From CAZHGD01 sp964531735 (GTDB lineage: Bacteria; Armatimonadota; UBA10988), in NCBI GenBank assembly GCA_964531735.1, contig CAZHGD010000056.1, positions 1 to 40,248 of the forward strand: DNA of 40,248 nucleotides, in the 5' to 3' direction. Of this stretch, positions 17,206-26,096 are shown in pieces. The translations under genes were made by a program, and so were the position numbers. The first letter of the stretch is position 1; every line of letters starts with the position of its first letter. The notes under the pieces were generated by a model. The model did not search any database. It was given only the letters and a program-made list of their open reading frames with translations, and was not told the origin of the DNA.

Positions 17206-18501
17206 ATGCGGCGAGATGACCTCAGCCGGCGCAGCTTTCTGCGCGGCGCGATCGCAGGAGGCGGAGCAATGTTGGCGTCGTGGGAGCGGCTGTTGGCGGC
17301 GGCGGTGGGTCACTCACCGGCGACCATCCTGCTACGCTCGGGCTGGCAGACGGTGAACATCGGCGACATCGCCCACACACCGGGCGTGCTGCGGCTCCTG
17401 CAGCGGCACTGCCCCGAGGCGAAGGTCATCTTGTGGGCCAACGCGCTCGATCGCGGCGTCGGGCCGATGCTGGCCGCGGCCTTCCCGGCCGTCGGCCAGG
17501 TCAGCGGGCAGGTCGAGAAGGGCGGACGCCCGTCGACTGACGCGCTTCGCGAAGCCTTCGCGCAGGCCGACCTGCTGCTGCACGGCTCCGGTCCGAGCCT
17601 GGTGGCGCAGCAGCACGTGCGCGGCTTCCATCAGGCCACGGGCAAGCCGTTCGGCGTCTACGGCACCACGCTCGAGCATGTCGAGGCCGCGCAGGCCGAA
17701 CTGCTCAACCAGGCCCGGTTCGTGTTCTGTCGCGAGACCGCGTCGCTCCAGAAGCTCGCCGCCGCGGGTGTCACGCGGCCACCGGTCGGCTTTGCGCCGG
17801 ACGGCACCTTCGCCTTCGACCTGCGCGACGACGCCACCGGCCACGCCTGGCTGGCCGCGCACGGGCTGGCCGAGGGCGGCTTCCTGTGCGCCATCCCGCG
17901 CCTGCGCTACACGCCGTACCACCTGCAGCGCAAGACCGGCTGGTCGACCGAGGAGATCCAGCGGCGCACGGCGGTCAACGAGGCGCACCAGGAGACCGAC
18001 CACGCCAAACTGCGCGAGGTCATCGTGCGCTGGGTGCGCGAGACGGGGCGCAAGGTGCTGGTGTGCCCCGAGATGACCTACCAACTGGACATCATCGGGC
18101 CGCTGGTCTGCGACCGCTTGCCCGACGACGTAAAGCCACGCGTGGTGCGGCGCGACACCTACTGGATGCCCGACGAGGCGGCCTCGATCTACCAGCAGGC
18201 CGGTGCGGTGGTCAGCTTCGAGTGCCACTCGCCGATCATCGCCGCCGCGGCCGGCGTGCCGTGCTGCTACCTGCGCCAGCCCACCGACACCATCAAGGGC
18301 CAGATGTGGTACGACATCGGCTTGCGCGACTGGGTGTTCGAGATCGACGAGGTCTCGGGCGGCGATATCGCCAAGCGCGTCTTGGCGATCGCCGCGCAGC
18401 CGGCGGCGGCGGCCGCCTACCTGAAGCAGGCCATGGCAGTGGTGACCGAGCGGCAGCGCGAGACGATGGACCGCGTGGCCCGCGAAGCGCACCGCGCGTG
18501 A
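17206..18501 (+). CDS. Tat-signal polysaccharide pyruvyl transferase family protein
   Basis: A 431-residue protein. It begins with a twin-arginine signal (LSRRSFLRGAIAGGGAM, Arg8/Arg9) and continues with the polysaccharide pyruvyl transferase fold: NIGDIAHTPGVLRLL, ALREAFAQADLLLHGSGPSL, GVYGTTLEHV and, near the end, VSFECHSPIIAAAAGVPCCYLR. Known cytoplasmic members add pyruvate ketals from phosphoenolpyruvate to sugars. An exported member would lack that donor, so another role is likely here. The open frame runs upstream to 17077; the ATG at 17206 was chosen because GGAGGAGGG ends 8 bases ahead and the Tat motif follows at once. The secreted beta-helix gene begins 71 bases downstream. Confidence 0.8.
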   Translation: MRRDDLSRRSFLRGAIAGGGAMLASWERLLAAAVGHSPATILLRSGWQTVNIGDIAHTPGVLRLLQRHCPEAKVILWANALDRGVGPMLAAAFPAVGQVSGQVEKGGRPSTDALREAFAQADLLLHGSGPSLVAQQHVRGFHQATGKPFGVYGTTLEHVEAAQAELLNQARFVFCRETASLQKLAAAGVTRPPVGFAPDGTFAFDLRDDATGHAWLAAHGLAEGGFLCAIPRLRYTPYHLQRKTGWSTEEIQRRTAVNEAHQETDHAKLREVIVRWVRETGRKVLVCPEMTYQLDIIGPLVCDRLPDDVKPRVVRRDTYWMPDEAASIYQQAGAVVSFECHSPIIAAAAGVPCCYLRQPTDTIKGQMWYDIGLRDWVFEIDEVSGGDIAKRVLAIAAQPAAAAAYLKQAMAVVTERQRETMDRVAREAHRA

Positions 18502-18572
18502 TGGTCCGCATCGGTGTGCCGGACCAGCAGCCCGGCCTGGCGTGGTAGCCGGACGAACGGAGCGATGAAGCC

Positions 18573-21428
18573 GTGAAGCATCTGTGGGCGGGCCTGTTGG
18601 TTGTTGCCGGTCTGCTGCCGAGTCAGGCCGCGCCGGTGGTGTTCTGGGCGAGCAGTCCGGTGCGTCCCGGCGAAGTGGCCATGCTGATTGGCGAAGGCTT
18701 CGGCGCCGCGCCCAAGGTCACGGTGGCCGTGGCGGCCGACGACGGCGGCGCGGTCGGCCGGCCGCAGCCGGCCGAGGTGATGCAGGGCGATGACCAGGCG
18801 GTCAAGTTCGTGGTGCCAGCCGGGCTCGCCGCCGGCGTCCACCAGTACCGGGTCCAAGGTGCGGACGGCGCGGTGACCGGCTGGCTGAACCGGCCGGCGC
18901 TGTGGTGGGCGCAAGGTGACCAGGGCCCGGCCGCCACGCCCGGCGGCTGGCTGCGGCTGTTCGGCGTCGGGCTGGGCCAGGAGGCCGCCAAGGCTGCCAT
19001 CAGCTTGACCGGGCCGGTGACGCGGCGACTGGTGGCGGTTGGCGGCAGCTATGCGCTGCGCGCCGAGTTGCCGGCCGACTTGCCACCGGGCGACTACCGC
19101 GTGACCTGCCATCGCGGGCAAGGTGGCCAGGCGGGCTGGAGCGAGGCGGTGACGGTCAGTGTGACGGCCACGCGGCCGTGGCCCACGGCGGTCATCAACG
19201 TGAAGGACTGCGGGGCCTCCGGCGACGGCAGGCGCGACGACCTGGTGCCGGTGCGCGAGGCGCTGGCCAAGGCCGCGGCGGCGGGCGGCGGCGTGGTCTA
19301 CTTCCCGCGCGGACGCTACTGGCTGACCGATGCCCTGGTCATCCCGCGGTTCACCGTGCTCCGTGGCGAACGCACCGACCTGGTCAACTTGGCGTTCGCC
19401 GACCTGGCCAAGGCGCCCGAGGCCCTGTTGCGCGGCAGCAACTCGTTCGCCATCGAGCATCTGACGGTCTACGCCAGCCGACACCAGCACGTGATCAGCA
19501 GCGACATCGGCGCCAAGCCGGAGAACGGCGATGTCCACCTGCGCGGAGTTCGCGTGCGCGCCAACACCTACCGCGGCCACCAGGAGACCAAGGAGATCGA
19601 CGAGCGGTTCCGCGCCGCGCAGCGGCTGTCCACCGGCGGCGGCGACACGGTGCGGCTGAGTGGCCGCAACCTGTCCATCACCGGTTGTGACCTCTATGGC
19701 AGCGGGCGCTCGCTGTTCCTGCACCGCGCCCGCGGCGCGCTGGTCAGTGGCAACAAGCTGTACAACGGCCGTTGGGGCTGGTACTGCTTCGAGGGCTCGC
19801 AAGGGCTCATCTTCGAGCAGAACAGCCTGATCGGCGCCGACTTGCAGAGCACCGGCGGCGGCCTGGCCAACTACAGTACCCCGGCCTCGGAGCACATCTA
19901 CTACGCCGAGAACGGGCTCGACCTGATGCACGGCTGGGACCGCGAAGCGATGACCACCGACGCCGGCGGCGGCGCCTATCTCGGTGGCGTGGCCGCGGTG
20001 GCCGGCACCGAGACCACGCTGGCGGCCGACCCAACGCCCGCCGGCCGCGACTGGGCCGGCGCCGGCATCTTCATTCTGGACGGCAAGGGCCGTGGTCAGC
20101 ATCGCCGTATCGCCAAGTTGGACGGCCGGCGCGTGACCTGCGATCGGCCGTGGGACCTGGCACCGGACGCGACGTCCACGGTGACCATCACCATGTTCCA
20201 CGGCCGCTACCTGTTCGTCGGCAACTCGTTCACCGACAGCGGCGTGGCGCTGCAACTCTACGGCATGGTCTGCGAAGTGGTGGCCGACGGCAACCGTTCG
20301 TGCCGTACCGGCGGGTTCCACAACTTCGGCATGCAGTACCACGGCATCCAGCCGAGCTGGTACGTGCAGTGGCTGAACAACGAGATCACTGAGGGCAATG
20401 TGTACCGCAGCGGGCACGACAACTACCTGCAATCGGGCGAAGCGCACCTGGGCATCTTCGCGCTGCCGCCGGGGCCGGCGTTCAAGAACGTGCTGACACT
20501 GGGCTGCGTGGCGCGCGGCAACCGCCTGCGCAACAACGCGCACCTGGCCGTGGGCGGTACCGACCCGTACAATCCCGCGTTCACGCTGCCGACGACGCAA
20601 GAGGTGGTGGTCGAGGGCAACGAGATCACCGATACGGAGTTCGGCATCTTCGTTCGCCGCGCGGCGCGCGGCGTGGTCTTGCGGAACAACCGCTGCGAGC
20701 GCGTGACCGAGCCGGTGCGCGACGAGGTGGCGATGCTCAAGGCGGCCGAAGAGCGCCGGCGCGCCATTCTCAGCCGCCCGGGCCCGCTGCTGTCCTACCC
20801 GTTCGACCAGCCGGCGGGCAACACCGTCCGTGATGCGTCGGGCAACCGCTTCGACGCCGGGGCGTACGGGACGGTGACCTTCGAACCCGGCCGTCAAGGC
20901 ACGGCGGCGCGGTTCAGGGGCCAGAGCTACCTGCGGCTCGACGAGCCCCAGGTGTTCAACCTCAGCAACCTGACGGTCGCCCTCTGGATCAAGCCGGACC
21001 AGGTCGCTGGGCGGCAGGGCCTGATCGGCAAGCGCTTCGACGGCACCGCGGCGCCGTTCGTCATCTCGCTGTGGGACGGCGGCATCGAGTTCGAGGCCAC
21101 CGACACCGAGGGCAAGTGGAGCTTCAACTTCCGCTCGCCCGCGGTGGTCAAGGCCGGTGAGTGGTCGCATGTCGCCGTGGTGGTCGCCGCCGGTCGCGGG
21201 GTGACCATCTACGTCAACGGCCAGCCGGTGGCCGAGAAGCAGAACAAGCTCCAGCGCGTGTCCAACGAGCAACCGCTGATCATCGGGCGCGAAGCGTGGG
21301 GCGGAGTGAACATGGTTCACGAACCGTGCTTCTACCAGGGTCTGATGGACGAACTGACGGTGTGGGGCCGGGCAATGTCGCCGGAAGATGTCGCCAAGCT
21401 AGCTATCAGCAGTGCCGGCGGCGGGTAG
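18573..21428 (+). CDS. Secreted right-handed beta-helix (pectate-lyase superfamily) protein with C-terminal LamG domain
   Basis: A 951-residue exported protein. Signal peptide about 1-20 (KHLWAGLLVVAGLLPSQAA). Two immunoglobulin-like IPT/TIG-type domains follow (about 21-110 and 115-200), then a pectate-lyase-superfamily start (VKDCGASGDGRRDD, about 209-222; VVYFPRGRYWLTDALVIP). A long parallel beta-helix comes next with repeated short coils (SITGCDLYGSGRSLFLH, ALVSGNKLYNG, EVVVEGNEITD, GVVLRNNRCERV). After about 740 there is a concanavalin/LamG domain with LTVALWIKPDQ and GVTIYVNGQPV. It is probably a polysaccharide-degrading or -binding surface enzyme; the substrate is unknown. GTG start at 18573 is chosen because the signal peptide begins there. 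Confidence 0.8.
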   Translation: MKHLWAGLLVVAGLLPSQAAPVVFWASSPVRPGEVAMLIGEGFGAAPKVTVAVAADDGGAVGRPQPAEVMQGDDQAVKFVVPAGLAAGVHQYRVQGADGAVTGWLNRPALWWAQGDQGPAATPGGWLRLFGVGLGQEAAKAAISLTGPVTRRLVAVGGSYALRAELPADLPPGDYRVTCHRGQGGQAGWSEAVTVSVTATRPWPTAVINVKDCGASGDGRRDDLVPVREALAKAAAAGGGVVYFPRGRYWLTDALVIPRFTVLRGERTDLVNLAFADLAKAPEALLRGSNSFAIEHLTVYASRHQHVISSDIGAKPENGDVHLRGVRVRANTYRGHQETKEIDERFRAAQRLSTGGGDTVRLSGRNLSITGCDLYGSGRSLFLHRARGALVSGNKLYNGRWGWYCFEGSQGLIFEQNSLIGADLQSTGGGLANYSTPASEHIYYAENGLDLMHGWDREAMTTDAGGGAYLGGVAAVAGTETTLAADPTPAGRDWAGAGIFILDGKGRGQHRRIAKLDGRRVTCDRPWDLAPDATSTVTITMFHGRYLFVGNSFTDSGVALQLYGMVCEVVADGNRSCRTGGFHNFGMQYHGIQPSWYVQWLNNEITEGNVYRSGHDNYLQSGEAHLGIFALPPGPAFKNVLTLGCVARGNRLRNNAHLAVGGTDPYNPAFTLPTTQEVVVEGNEITDTEFGIFVRRAARGVVLRNNRCERVTEPVRDEVAMLKAAEERRRAILSRPGPLLSYPFDQPAGNTVRDASGNRFDAGAYGTVTFEPGRQGTAARFRGQSYLRLDEPQVFNLSNLTVALWIKPDQVAGRQGLIGKRFDGTAAPFVISLWDGGIEFEATDTEGKWSFNFRSPAVVKAGEWSHVAVVVAAGRGVTIYVNGQPVAEKQNKLQRVSNEQPLIIGREAWGGVNMVHEPCFYQGLMDELTVWGRAMSPEDVAKLAISSAGGG

Positions 21429-21510
21429 ATTGGGGCTATAGCTCAGGAGGGTAGTCGTTCGGTCACCAACAGGTCAGCCCGATCGTGGGGATGGGTGACG
21501 GAGTGGCCCC

Positions 21511-22279
21511 TTGTATGCGGTGATGCGACTTGATGAGGACTTGTACGGCTTGCCGGTCAGCGACGTCCGAGAGATGGTGCGTCTGGAGCATGTGTCGGCC
21601 GTGCCGAACGTGCCCGAACACGTGCTGGGCGTGACGAACCTTCGCGGCCGGGTGGTGCCGGTGGTGTCGGTGCGCAGCCGCCTGGGGCTGAAAGCGGACG
21701 AGGCGGCCCGGAACGAACTGGTCGAACTGCTGGACGCGCGCGAACAGGACCATCTGCGCTGGTTCGAGGCCCTGGAGCAGAGCGTTGCCGACGGGCGCTC
21801 GTTCACCATGGCCCGGGACCCGCACCAGTGCGCTTTTTGGTCGGTGGTACGACTCGTTCCACACCAGCGACGACGACCTATCGGCGGTGCTGCGCGGGTT
21901 CGACCGACCGCACCAGCGGTTCCACGCCGCGGCCGATGTCGTGCTCGCGTTGGCGGCACAGGGCGACAGTGAGGGCGCCCGGGCCATGCTCGAGCAACGC
22001 CGCCGCCAGGACCTGGCGGTGTTGTGCCGCAAGTTCGACGAGGCGCGCCAGATTCTGCGCGAACGCCGCGTGCTGGCCATCGTGGTCGAGGTCAAAGCCT
22101 GCGCCTGTGCCCTGGCGGTGGATGGCGTGGAATGGGTCGGGGAGCTGCAAACGGAGCCGTTGCCACCCGTTGGCGCCGGCGGCCGGCAGCATTTTGAGGG
22201 GCTGGTCGGCATCGGTCACAACGAGCGGGAGCGGCGCCCCGTGCTGCTCCTCGATGGCTGGTCGGTGTGCGGTCTGTAG
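21511..22279 (+). CDS. CheW-like coupling protein with inserted zinc-binding CZB domain (frameshifted)
   Basis: The first half reads as the N-terminal part of a CheW domain (YGLPVSDVREMVRLEHVSAV, LGVTNLRGRVVPVVSVRSR). It passes into a CZB domain whose four zinc ligands are all present: His in DHLRWFEAL, Cys in HQCAFGRWY, and two His in PHQRFHAAA. It returns to the C-terminal CheW half (VVEVKACACALAVDGVEWVG, VLLLDGWSV). The DNA changes frame at a run of five T (21834-21838). Removing one T gives one continuous 255-residue protein, and the total span is a multiple of three plus one, as expected for a single inserted base. Start: TTG at 21511 with GGAG 7 bases ahead; ATG at 21523 is an alternative. 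No receptor, CheA or other chemotaxis gene is nearby. Confidence 0.7.
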
Positions 22280-22347
22280 CTAGCCGGCCCGAACGCGACT
22301 AAGCAAACCCGGATCGCGCGTTTCTAGAGCACAGGAGTGCTAGGGCC

Positions 22348-22929
22348 ATGCCGTCGGCCGTGACGCCTGTGGTGCCAGGCGCGCTGATCATCGTGGACAC
22401 GCAGAACGACTTCTGCCCTGGCGGTGCGCTGCCGGTGGCCGACGGTGCGGCCGTGGTGCCGGTGCTCAACCGGTTGAGCACGCGGTTCGCGACCGTCGTC
22501 GCCACCCGCGACTGGCACCCGGCTGGCCATTGCAGCTTCCAGGCCCAGGGCGGCCCGTGGCCGCCGCACTGCGTGCAGGGCACCGCGGGTGCCGAGTACC
22601 ACCCCGACCTCGACCTCTCGCGGGTGACCGTACACGTGGTCAAGGCCGCCACGCCGGAGAAGGAGTGCTTCGACAACTTCGCCGGCACGCCCGAACTGGC
22701 GCCGGTGTTGCGTGAGCGCGGCGTGCAACGGGTGTACATTGGTGGCCTGGCCACCGACTACTGCGTGCTCAACACGGTGCTCAGCGCGCGGCGACACGGG
22801 TTTGCGACCTATGCCGTGACCGATGCCATGCGCGCGGTGGAAGTGCAACCCGGCGACGGCGCGCGAGCGTTGTCGCAGATGGCGGCGGCGGGCGCGGTGC
22901 TGATCACCTCGGCCGACCTGACAGGCTGA
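22348..22929 (+). CDS. pncA: Nicotinamidase
   Basis: A 193-residue isochorismatase-fold hydrolase that converts nicotinamide to nicotinate for NAD salvage in the cytoplasm. The catalytic triad is visible: Asp17 (VDTQNDFCPGG), Lys99 (VVKAATP) and Cys139 (ATDYCV). Metal-binding residues of the PncA group are also present: Asp55 and His57 in RDWHP, and His61. These separate it from ordinary isochorismatases. ATG at 22348 follows AGGAG at 10 bases; that site sits in the 4-base loop of a 5-bp inverted repeat (22328-22341: AGCAC/GTGCT), which may be chance. The stop is 3 bases before tgt, so the two genes are probably co-transcribed. Confidence 0.92.
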   Translation: MPSAVTPVVPGALIIVDTQNDFCPGGALPVADGAAVVPVLNRLSTRFATVVATRDWHPAGHCSFQAQGGPWPPHCVQGTAGAEYHPDLDLSRVTVHVVKAATPEKECFDNFAGTPELAPVLRERGVQRVYIGGLATDYCVLNTVLSARRHGFATYAVTDAMRAVEVQPGDGARALSQMAAAGAVLITSADLTG

Positions 22930-22932
22930 GGC

Positions 22933-24048
22933 ATGGCGATCCGCTTCGAACGACTGGCGAACTGCCCGGGCACCCGCGCGCGGCGCGGCCGGCTGCACAC
23001 CCCGCATGGCGTCATCGAGACGCCGGTGTTCATGCCCGTGGGCACCCAGGCCACGGTCAAGTCGCTGACCTGGGACGACGTGGCCGCCACGGGCGCGCAG
23101 ATGGTCCTGGCCAACACCTACCACCTGTTCCTGCGTCCGGGTGACGAGGTGGTCGCCGCGCTGGGCGGCCTGCACCGCTTCACCACCTGGCCGGGCGCCA
23201 TGCTGACCGACAGCGGCGGCTTCCAGGTCTACTCGCTGCAGGGCCTGCGCAAGGTCACCGACGAGGGCGTGCGGTTCCAGTCGCACCACGACGGCTCCTA
23301 CCACGAGTTCACGCCCGAGCGGGCCATTCGGGTTCAGGAGAACCTCGGCGCCGATGTGATCATGTGCCTCGACGACGTGGTGGGCTATGGCCAGCCGCCC
23401 GAGCGCACGCGCGAGGGCATGTGGCGGTCGCTGGACTGGGCCCGGCGCTGCCGCGACGCGCAGGTGAGCGACCAGGCGCTGTTCGGCATTGTGCAAGGCG
23501 GCTTCGATCCGGCCCTGCGGGCCGAGAGCGCGGCCGGCCTGGTGGCCCTCGACCTGCCGGGCTATGCGCTGGGCGGCTTGAGCGTCGGCGAGCCGAAAGA
23601 GGTCATGCTCGAGACGCTGGCCTACGCGCCGGAGTTGCTGCCGCCGGACAAGCCGCGCTACCTGATGGGCGTCGGCTGGCCTGAAGACATCGTGGCGGCG
23701 GTGGGCGCGGGCTGCGACATGTTCGACTGCGTCTTGCCCACGCGCCTGGGTCGCACAGCCACCGCGCTGACCTCCACCGGCCGGGTCAACATCCGCAACG
23801 CGAAGTACGAGCGCGACGAGGCGCCGCTCGATGCCGAGTGCGCCTGTCCCACCTGCGCCCGCCATTCGCGAGCCTACGTGCGCCACCTGATCAAGGCCGG
23901 CGAGATCCTCGGCGCGCGGTTGCTGACCTTGCACAACGTGTGGTTCTACCAGCGGCTGATGAGCGCCATCCGCCAGGCGCTCGACGAGGGCCGTTTCGCC
24001 GAGTGGGAACGGCAGTGGCGCGGCCGGGGCGTGCGCTGGGAGCGCTGA
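22933..24048 (+). CDS. tgt: Queuine/preQ1 tRNA-guanine transglycosylase
   Basis: A 371-residue enzyme that replaces guanine-34 of Asp, Asn, His and Tyr tRNAs with preQ1. TIM barrel with the catalytic aspartates Asp93 (TDSGGFQVY) and Asp265 (FDCVLPTRLGR), the substrate-recognition segment GIVQGG, and the structural zinc site Cys303, Cys305, Cys308 and His334. Length is normal for bacterial Tgt. ATG at 22933 directly follows the pncA stop. The gene ends 2 bases before the facing membrane-protein array, without a visible terminator. No queA, queC-F or yajC gene is in the window. Confidence 0.95.
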   Translation: MAIRFERLANCPGTRARRGRLHTPHGVIETPVFMPVGTQATVKSLTWDDVAATGAQMVLANTYHLFLRPGDEVVAALGGLHRFTTWPGAMLTDSGGFQVYSLQGLRKVTDEGVRFQSHHDGSYHEFTPERAIRVQENLGADVIMCLDDVVGYGQPPERTREGMWRSLDWARRCRDAQVSDQALFGIVQGGFDPALRAESAAGLVALDLPGYALGGLSVGEPKEVMLETLAYAPELLPPDKPRYLMGVGWPEDIVAAVGAGCDMFDCVLPTRLGRTATALTSTGRVNIRNAKYERDEAPLDAECACPTCARHSRAYVRHLIKAGEILGARLLTLHNVWFYQRLMSAIRQALDEGRFAEWERQWRGRGVRWER

Positions 24049-24050
24049 GG

Positions 24051-25091
24051 TCAGCCGTCGGTCTGGCTGAGGCCCCGTTCGGCGTCGGCGTCATCGCCCG
24101 TGGCGCGTGATAGCGCGCCGTCGGGTATCTCGACCGCCGCCGGCCAGGCGTGGCCCTGCTGGCGCAGTTCCGCGGCGCGCTGGCACAGCGCCACCAGCCG
24201 CTCCACCTGCGTGTGCAGGCTGGACAGTGGCAGCGTACCGTTGGTCAGGGTCAGCCGCCAGCGGCGGTGGCCGCCGAACAGCCGGGGCCGCGGCTTCACC
24301 TCGGCCACATCACGCACGTGCGACCACGGGCACAGACGGCCGGACCGTCCATAGGGCAGGTGCAGGCCCTGTAGGTCGGCGCTCAGTTCCATGCCCGCGC
24401 CGTCGGTCCAGGCCAGCAGGCCGCCATACACCGCCGCCGCCGCCGGCAACAGGCCGGTCAGCGCCAGCCAGGGCCAGATGAAGTAGGTGAAGCCGCCGAG
24501 GAGTGCGCCGGTCACCACCAAGGACAGCATCACCTCGGGTGAGGCCAGGCCGCGCGCCCAACCGGCCGGCGTGCAGTCGACGTGCTCCGCGCTGCTCAAG
24601 CCGATCAGCTCCACCAAGTGCTCTTCGGCCATCAGTTGCCGCTCGGTGCCGTGCTCCGCCCGCCAGAGGTCGGCATCGAGGTGATCGGCCAGTGCCAGTT
24701 CGGCGCGGCCCGCGACGAAGCTGATGGTCCGGCCGCGCTGCAGCGCAATCTGAACGCTGCCGGCGCCGACCGAGACGCCGGTGATCTCGGCGTACGGTAT
24801 CAGCCGCGGCCGCCGCAGTGGTCGCCGCACGAGCAGGCCCTGCGAGGTCGCCACATACTGCCGCGAGGTCATGACGTGCCACGCCGCCGTCACTGCCAGC
24901 ACAGCCGCTGTCACCGCCAGCACTTGCGCGGCCGTCCTGGGGTCTTCCAGTGCCAGCCCGAGGCAGCACATCAGCACGTACGGCAGCGCCACAATCGGCA
25001 TCCACAGCAGCGCGCTCTGGACCTTGACGGTCGGTGCCGTGGCGTCAGTCGTGCGGACCGTCACGTTGGTGTCGACCGCTGGCTCGCTCAT
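24051..25091 (-). CDS. Tandem bPH-like membrane protein, array member 1 (last in transcription order)
   Basis: A 346-residue protein of unknown function, one of five tandem paralogs. Order: two membrane helices (about 26-73), a PH-like beta domain (QGLLVRRPLRRP, LIPYAEITGVSV), a linker with the shared LGL-like segment (HLVELIGLSSAEHV), two more helices (about 188-235), a second PH-like domain (LQGLHLPYGRSG, CPWSHVRDVAEV), a helix (VERLVALCQRAAELR), and the tail GALSRATGDDADAERGLS. The pattern resembles bacterial PH / DUF304 membrane-flanked proteins such as YdbS/YdbT, by fold pattern only. Start ATG at 25091 overlaps the previous stop as ATGA, so translation is coupled. Confidence 0.75.
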   Translation of the reverse strand: MSEPAVDTNVTVRTTDATAPTVKVQSALLWMPIVALPYVLMCCLGLALEDPRTAAQVLAVTAAVLAVTAAWHVMTSRQYVATSQGLLVRRPLRRPRLIPYAEITGVSVGAGSVQIALQRGRTISFVAGRAELALADHLDADLWRAEHGTERQLMAEEHLVELIGLSSAEHVDCTPAGWARGLASPEVMLSLVVTGALLGGFTYFIWPWLALTGLLPAAAAVYGGLLAWTDGAGMELSADLQGLHLPYGRSGRLCPWSHVRDVAEVKPRPRLFGGHRRWRLTLTNGTLPLSSLHTQVERLVALCQRAAELRQQGHAWPAAVEIPDGALSRATGDDADAERGLSQTDG

Positions 25092-26005
25092 GTTGCCCCC
25101 TCGCTGTCCGACGCCAGGCTGATCCCGCGCTCGGCATCGCTGTCATCGCCGGTGGCGCGTGACAGGGCGCCTTCGGGGATCTCCTCGGTGGCCGGCAACT
25201 GCCAGCCCTCCTCGCGCAGCGCGATGGCGCGCCGACACATCTCGGCCAGCCGTTCGCCCTGGGTGTGCAGGCTGGTGACCTCGAACTGGCCGTGGACATG
25301 CTCGATGTGCCACAGCTTGAAGCCCGGCTGCGGCTCGGCGTGGACCCCGCGCAACTCGCCCCAGCCGAGGTAACGCGGCCGGCCGCGGTGGCTGATGGTC
25401 AGGCCGTTGGCCTCGGCCACCACCCGTGTGCAGGCGCCGGTGCGGCGCGGGAACAAGCTGTCGAGCCCGCCGAGGAACAGCGCGCCGATGGCGGCATGCA
25501 CCGAGACCCGGAGCAGCGCCGCCGCCAAGAGTGCAAAGCCGGCCAGGTTGGTCAGCCAGTGGTTGGCGAAGCGGACGAACCGCGGGCGATCGCAGGCGAA
25601 CAACTCGCCCGGCGCCAGTCCGAGTTGCTCCGCGAGTTGCTCCGGTGGCAGGGGGCGCGCGGCGTGGCTCCGCCGGCCGGCCGCCGTGTCGGGCCAGCGC
25701 GCCAGCAACTCCGCGCCGATGTCCGGATGCGTGATGGTCACCGACCGACCCGCCGTCTCGACGAGCACGCGCCCGGGTTGCTGGACCACGGCGGTCAGGT
25801 CGGCCCAGTCGAGGCGCCGCGGCGCCCGGACCGCGTAGCGGATCACCAGGCCGTCGGCGTCGACCTGCCACCGGACCGGCCACAGCCACAGCGGCACCAG
25901 CATCGCCACGGGCGCCAGGAACGTCCACAGCACGCCCGCCGGCAGCGCGAAGAACACGGCCAAGAACGTGGCCAGGCCGGCCACGAACGGGACTGCGGAC
26001 GTCAC
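25088..26005 (-). CDS. Tandem bPH-like membrane protein, array member 2
   Basis: A 305-residue paralog with the same two-part plan. Helices near the start (VPFVAGLATFLAVFFALPAG and the next segment), first PH-like domain (ADGLVIRYAVRAP, LDWADLTAVVQQ), linker EQLAEQLGLAPGELF, second helix pair (about 175-220), second PH-like domain (ANGLTISHRGRP, LGWGELRGVHA), the helix GERLAEMCRRAIALREEG, and the tail GALSRATGDDSDAERGIS. The GTG at 26005 was taken as start because the extra 26 codons up to a TTG at 26083 have weaker third-position GC and rare codons; the TTG remains possible. A gap of about 90 bases then separates it from member 3, the only real gap in the array. The stop overlaps the next start. 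Confidence 0.72.
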   Translation of the reverse strand: MTSAVPFVAGLATFLAVFFALPAGVLWTFLAPVAMLVPLWLWPVRWQVDADGLVIRYAVRAPRRLDWADLTAVVQQPGRVLVETAGRSVTITHPDIGAELLARWPDTAAGRRSHAARPLPPEQLAEQLGLAPGELFACDRPRFVRFANHWLTNLAGFALLAAALLRVSVHAAIGALFLGGLDSLFPRRTGACTRVVAEANGLTISHRGRPRYLGWGELRGVHAEPQPGFKLWHIEHVHGQFEVTSLHTQGERLAEMCRRAIALREEGWQLPATEEIPEGALSRATGDDSDAERGISLASDSEGAT

Positions 26006-26096
26006 CTCTACCGACTCCCGGTGCGATGTGCTCGTGGCAGCTCTCCCGCCGGCCCGTTGCAAGGCCAAACGAACGGCGACCAAGGCAGGTTTCCGC

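Noticed and set aside
18417..21320. 967-codon leftward open frame over the beta-helix gene
   Set aside because: Shadow frame; the forward protein has a signal peptide and repeated beta-helix coils, while the reverse frame has only low-complexity Ala/Arg/His.
21432..21500. tRNA gene
   Set aside because: Only the first 23 bases resemble a tRNA; no pairing acceptor 3' strand, anticodon arm or GTTCGA T-arm follows.
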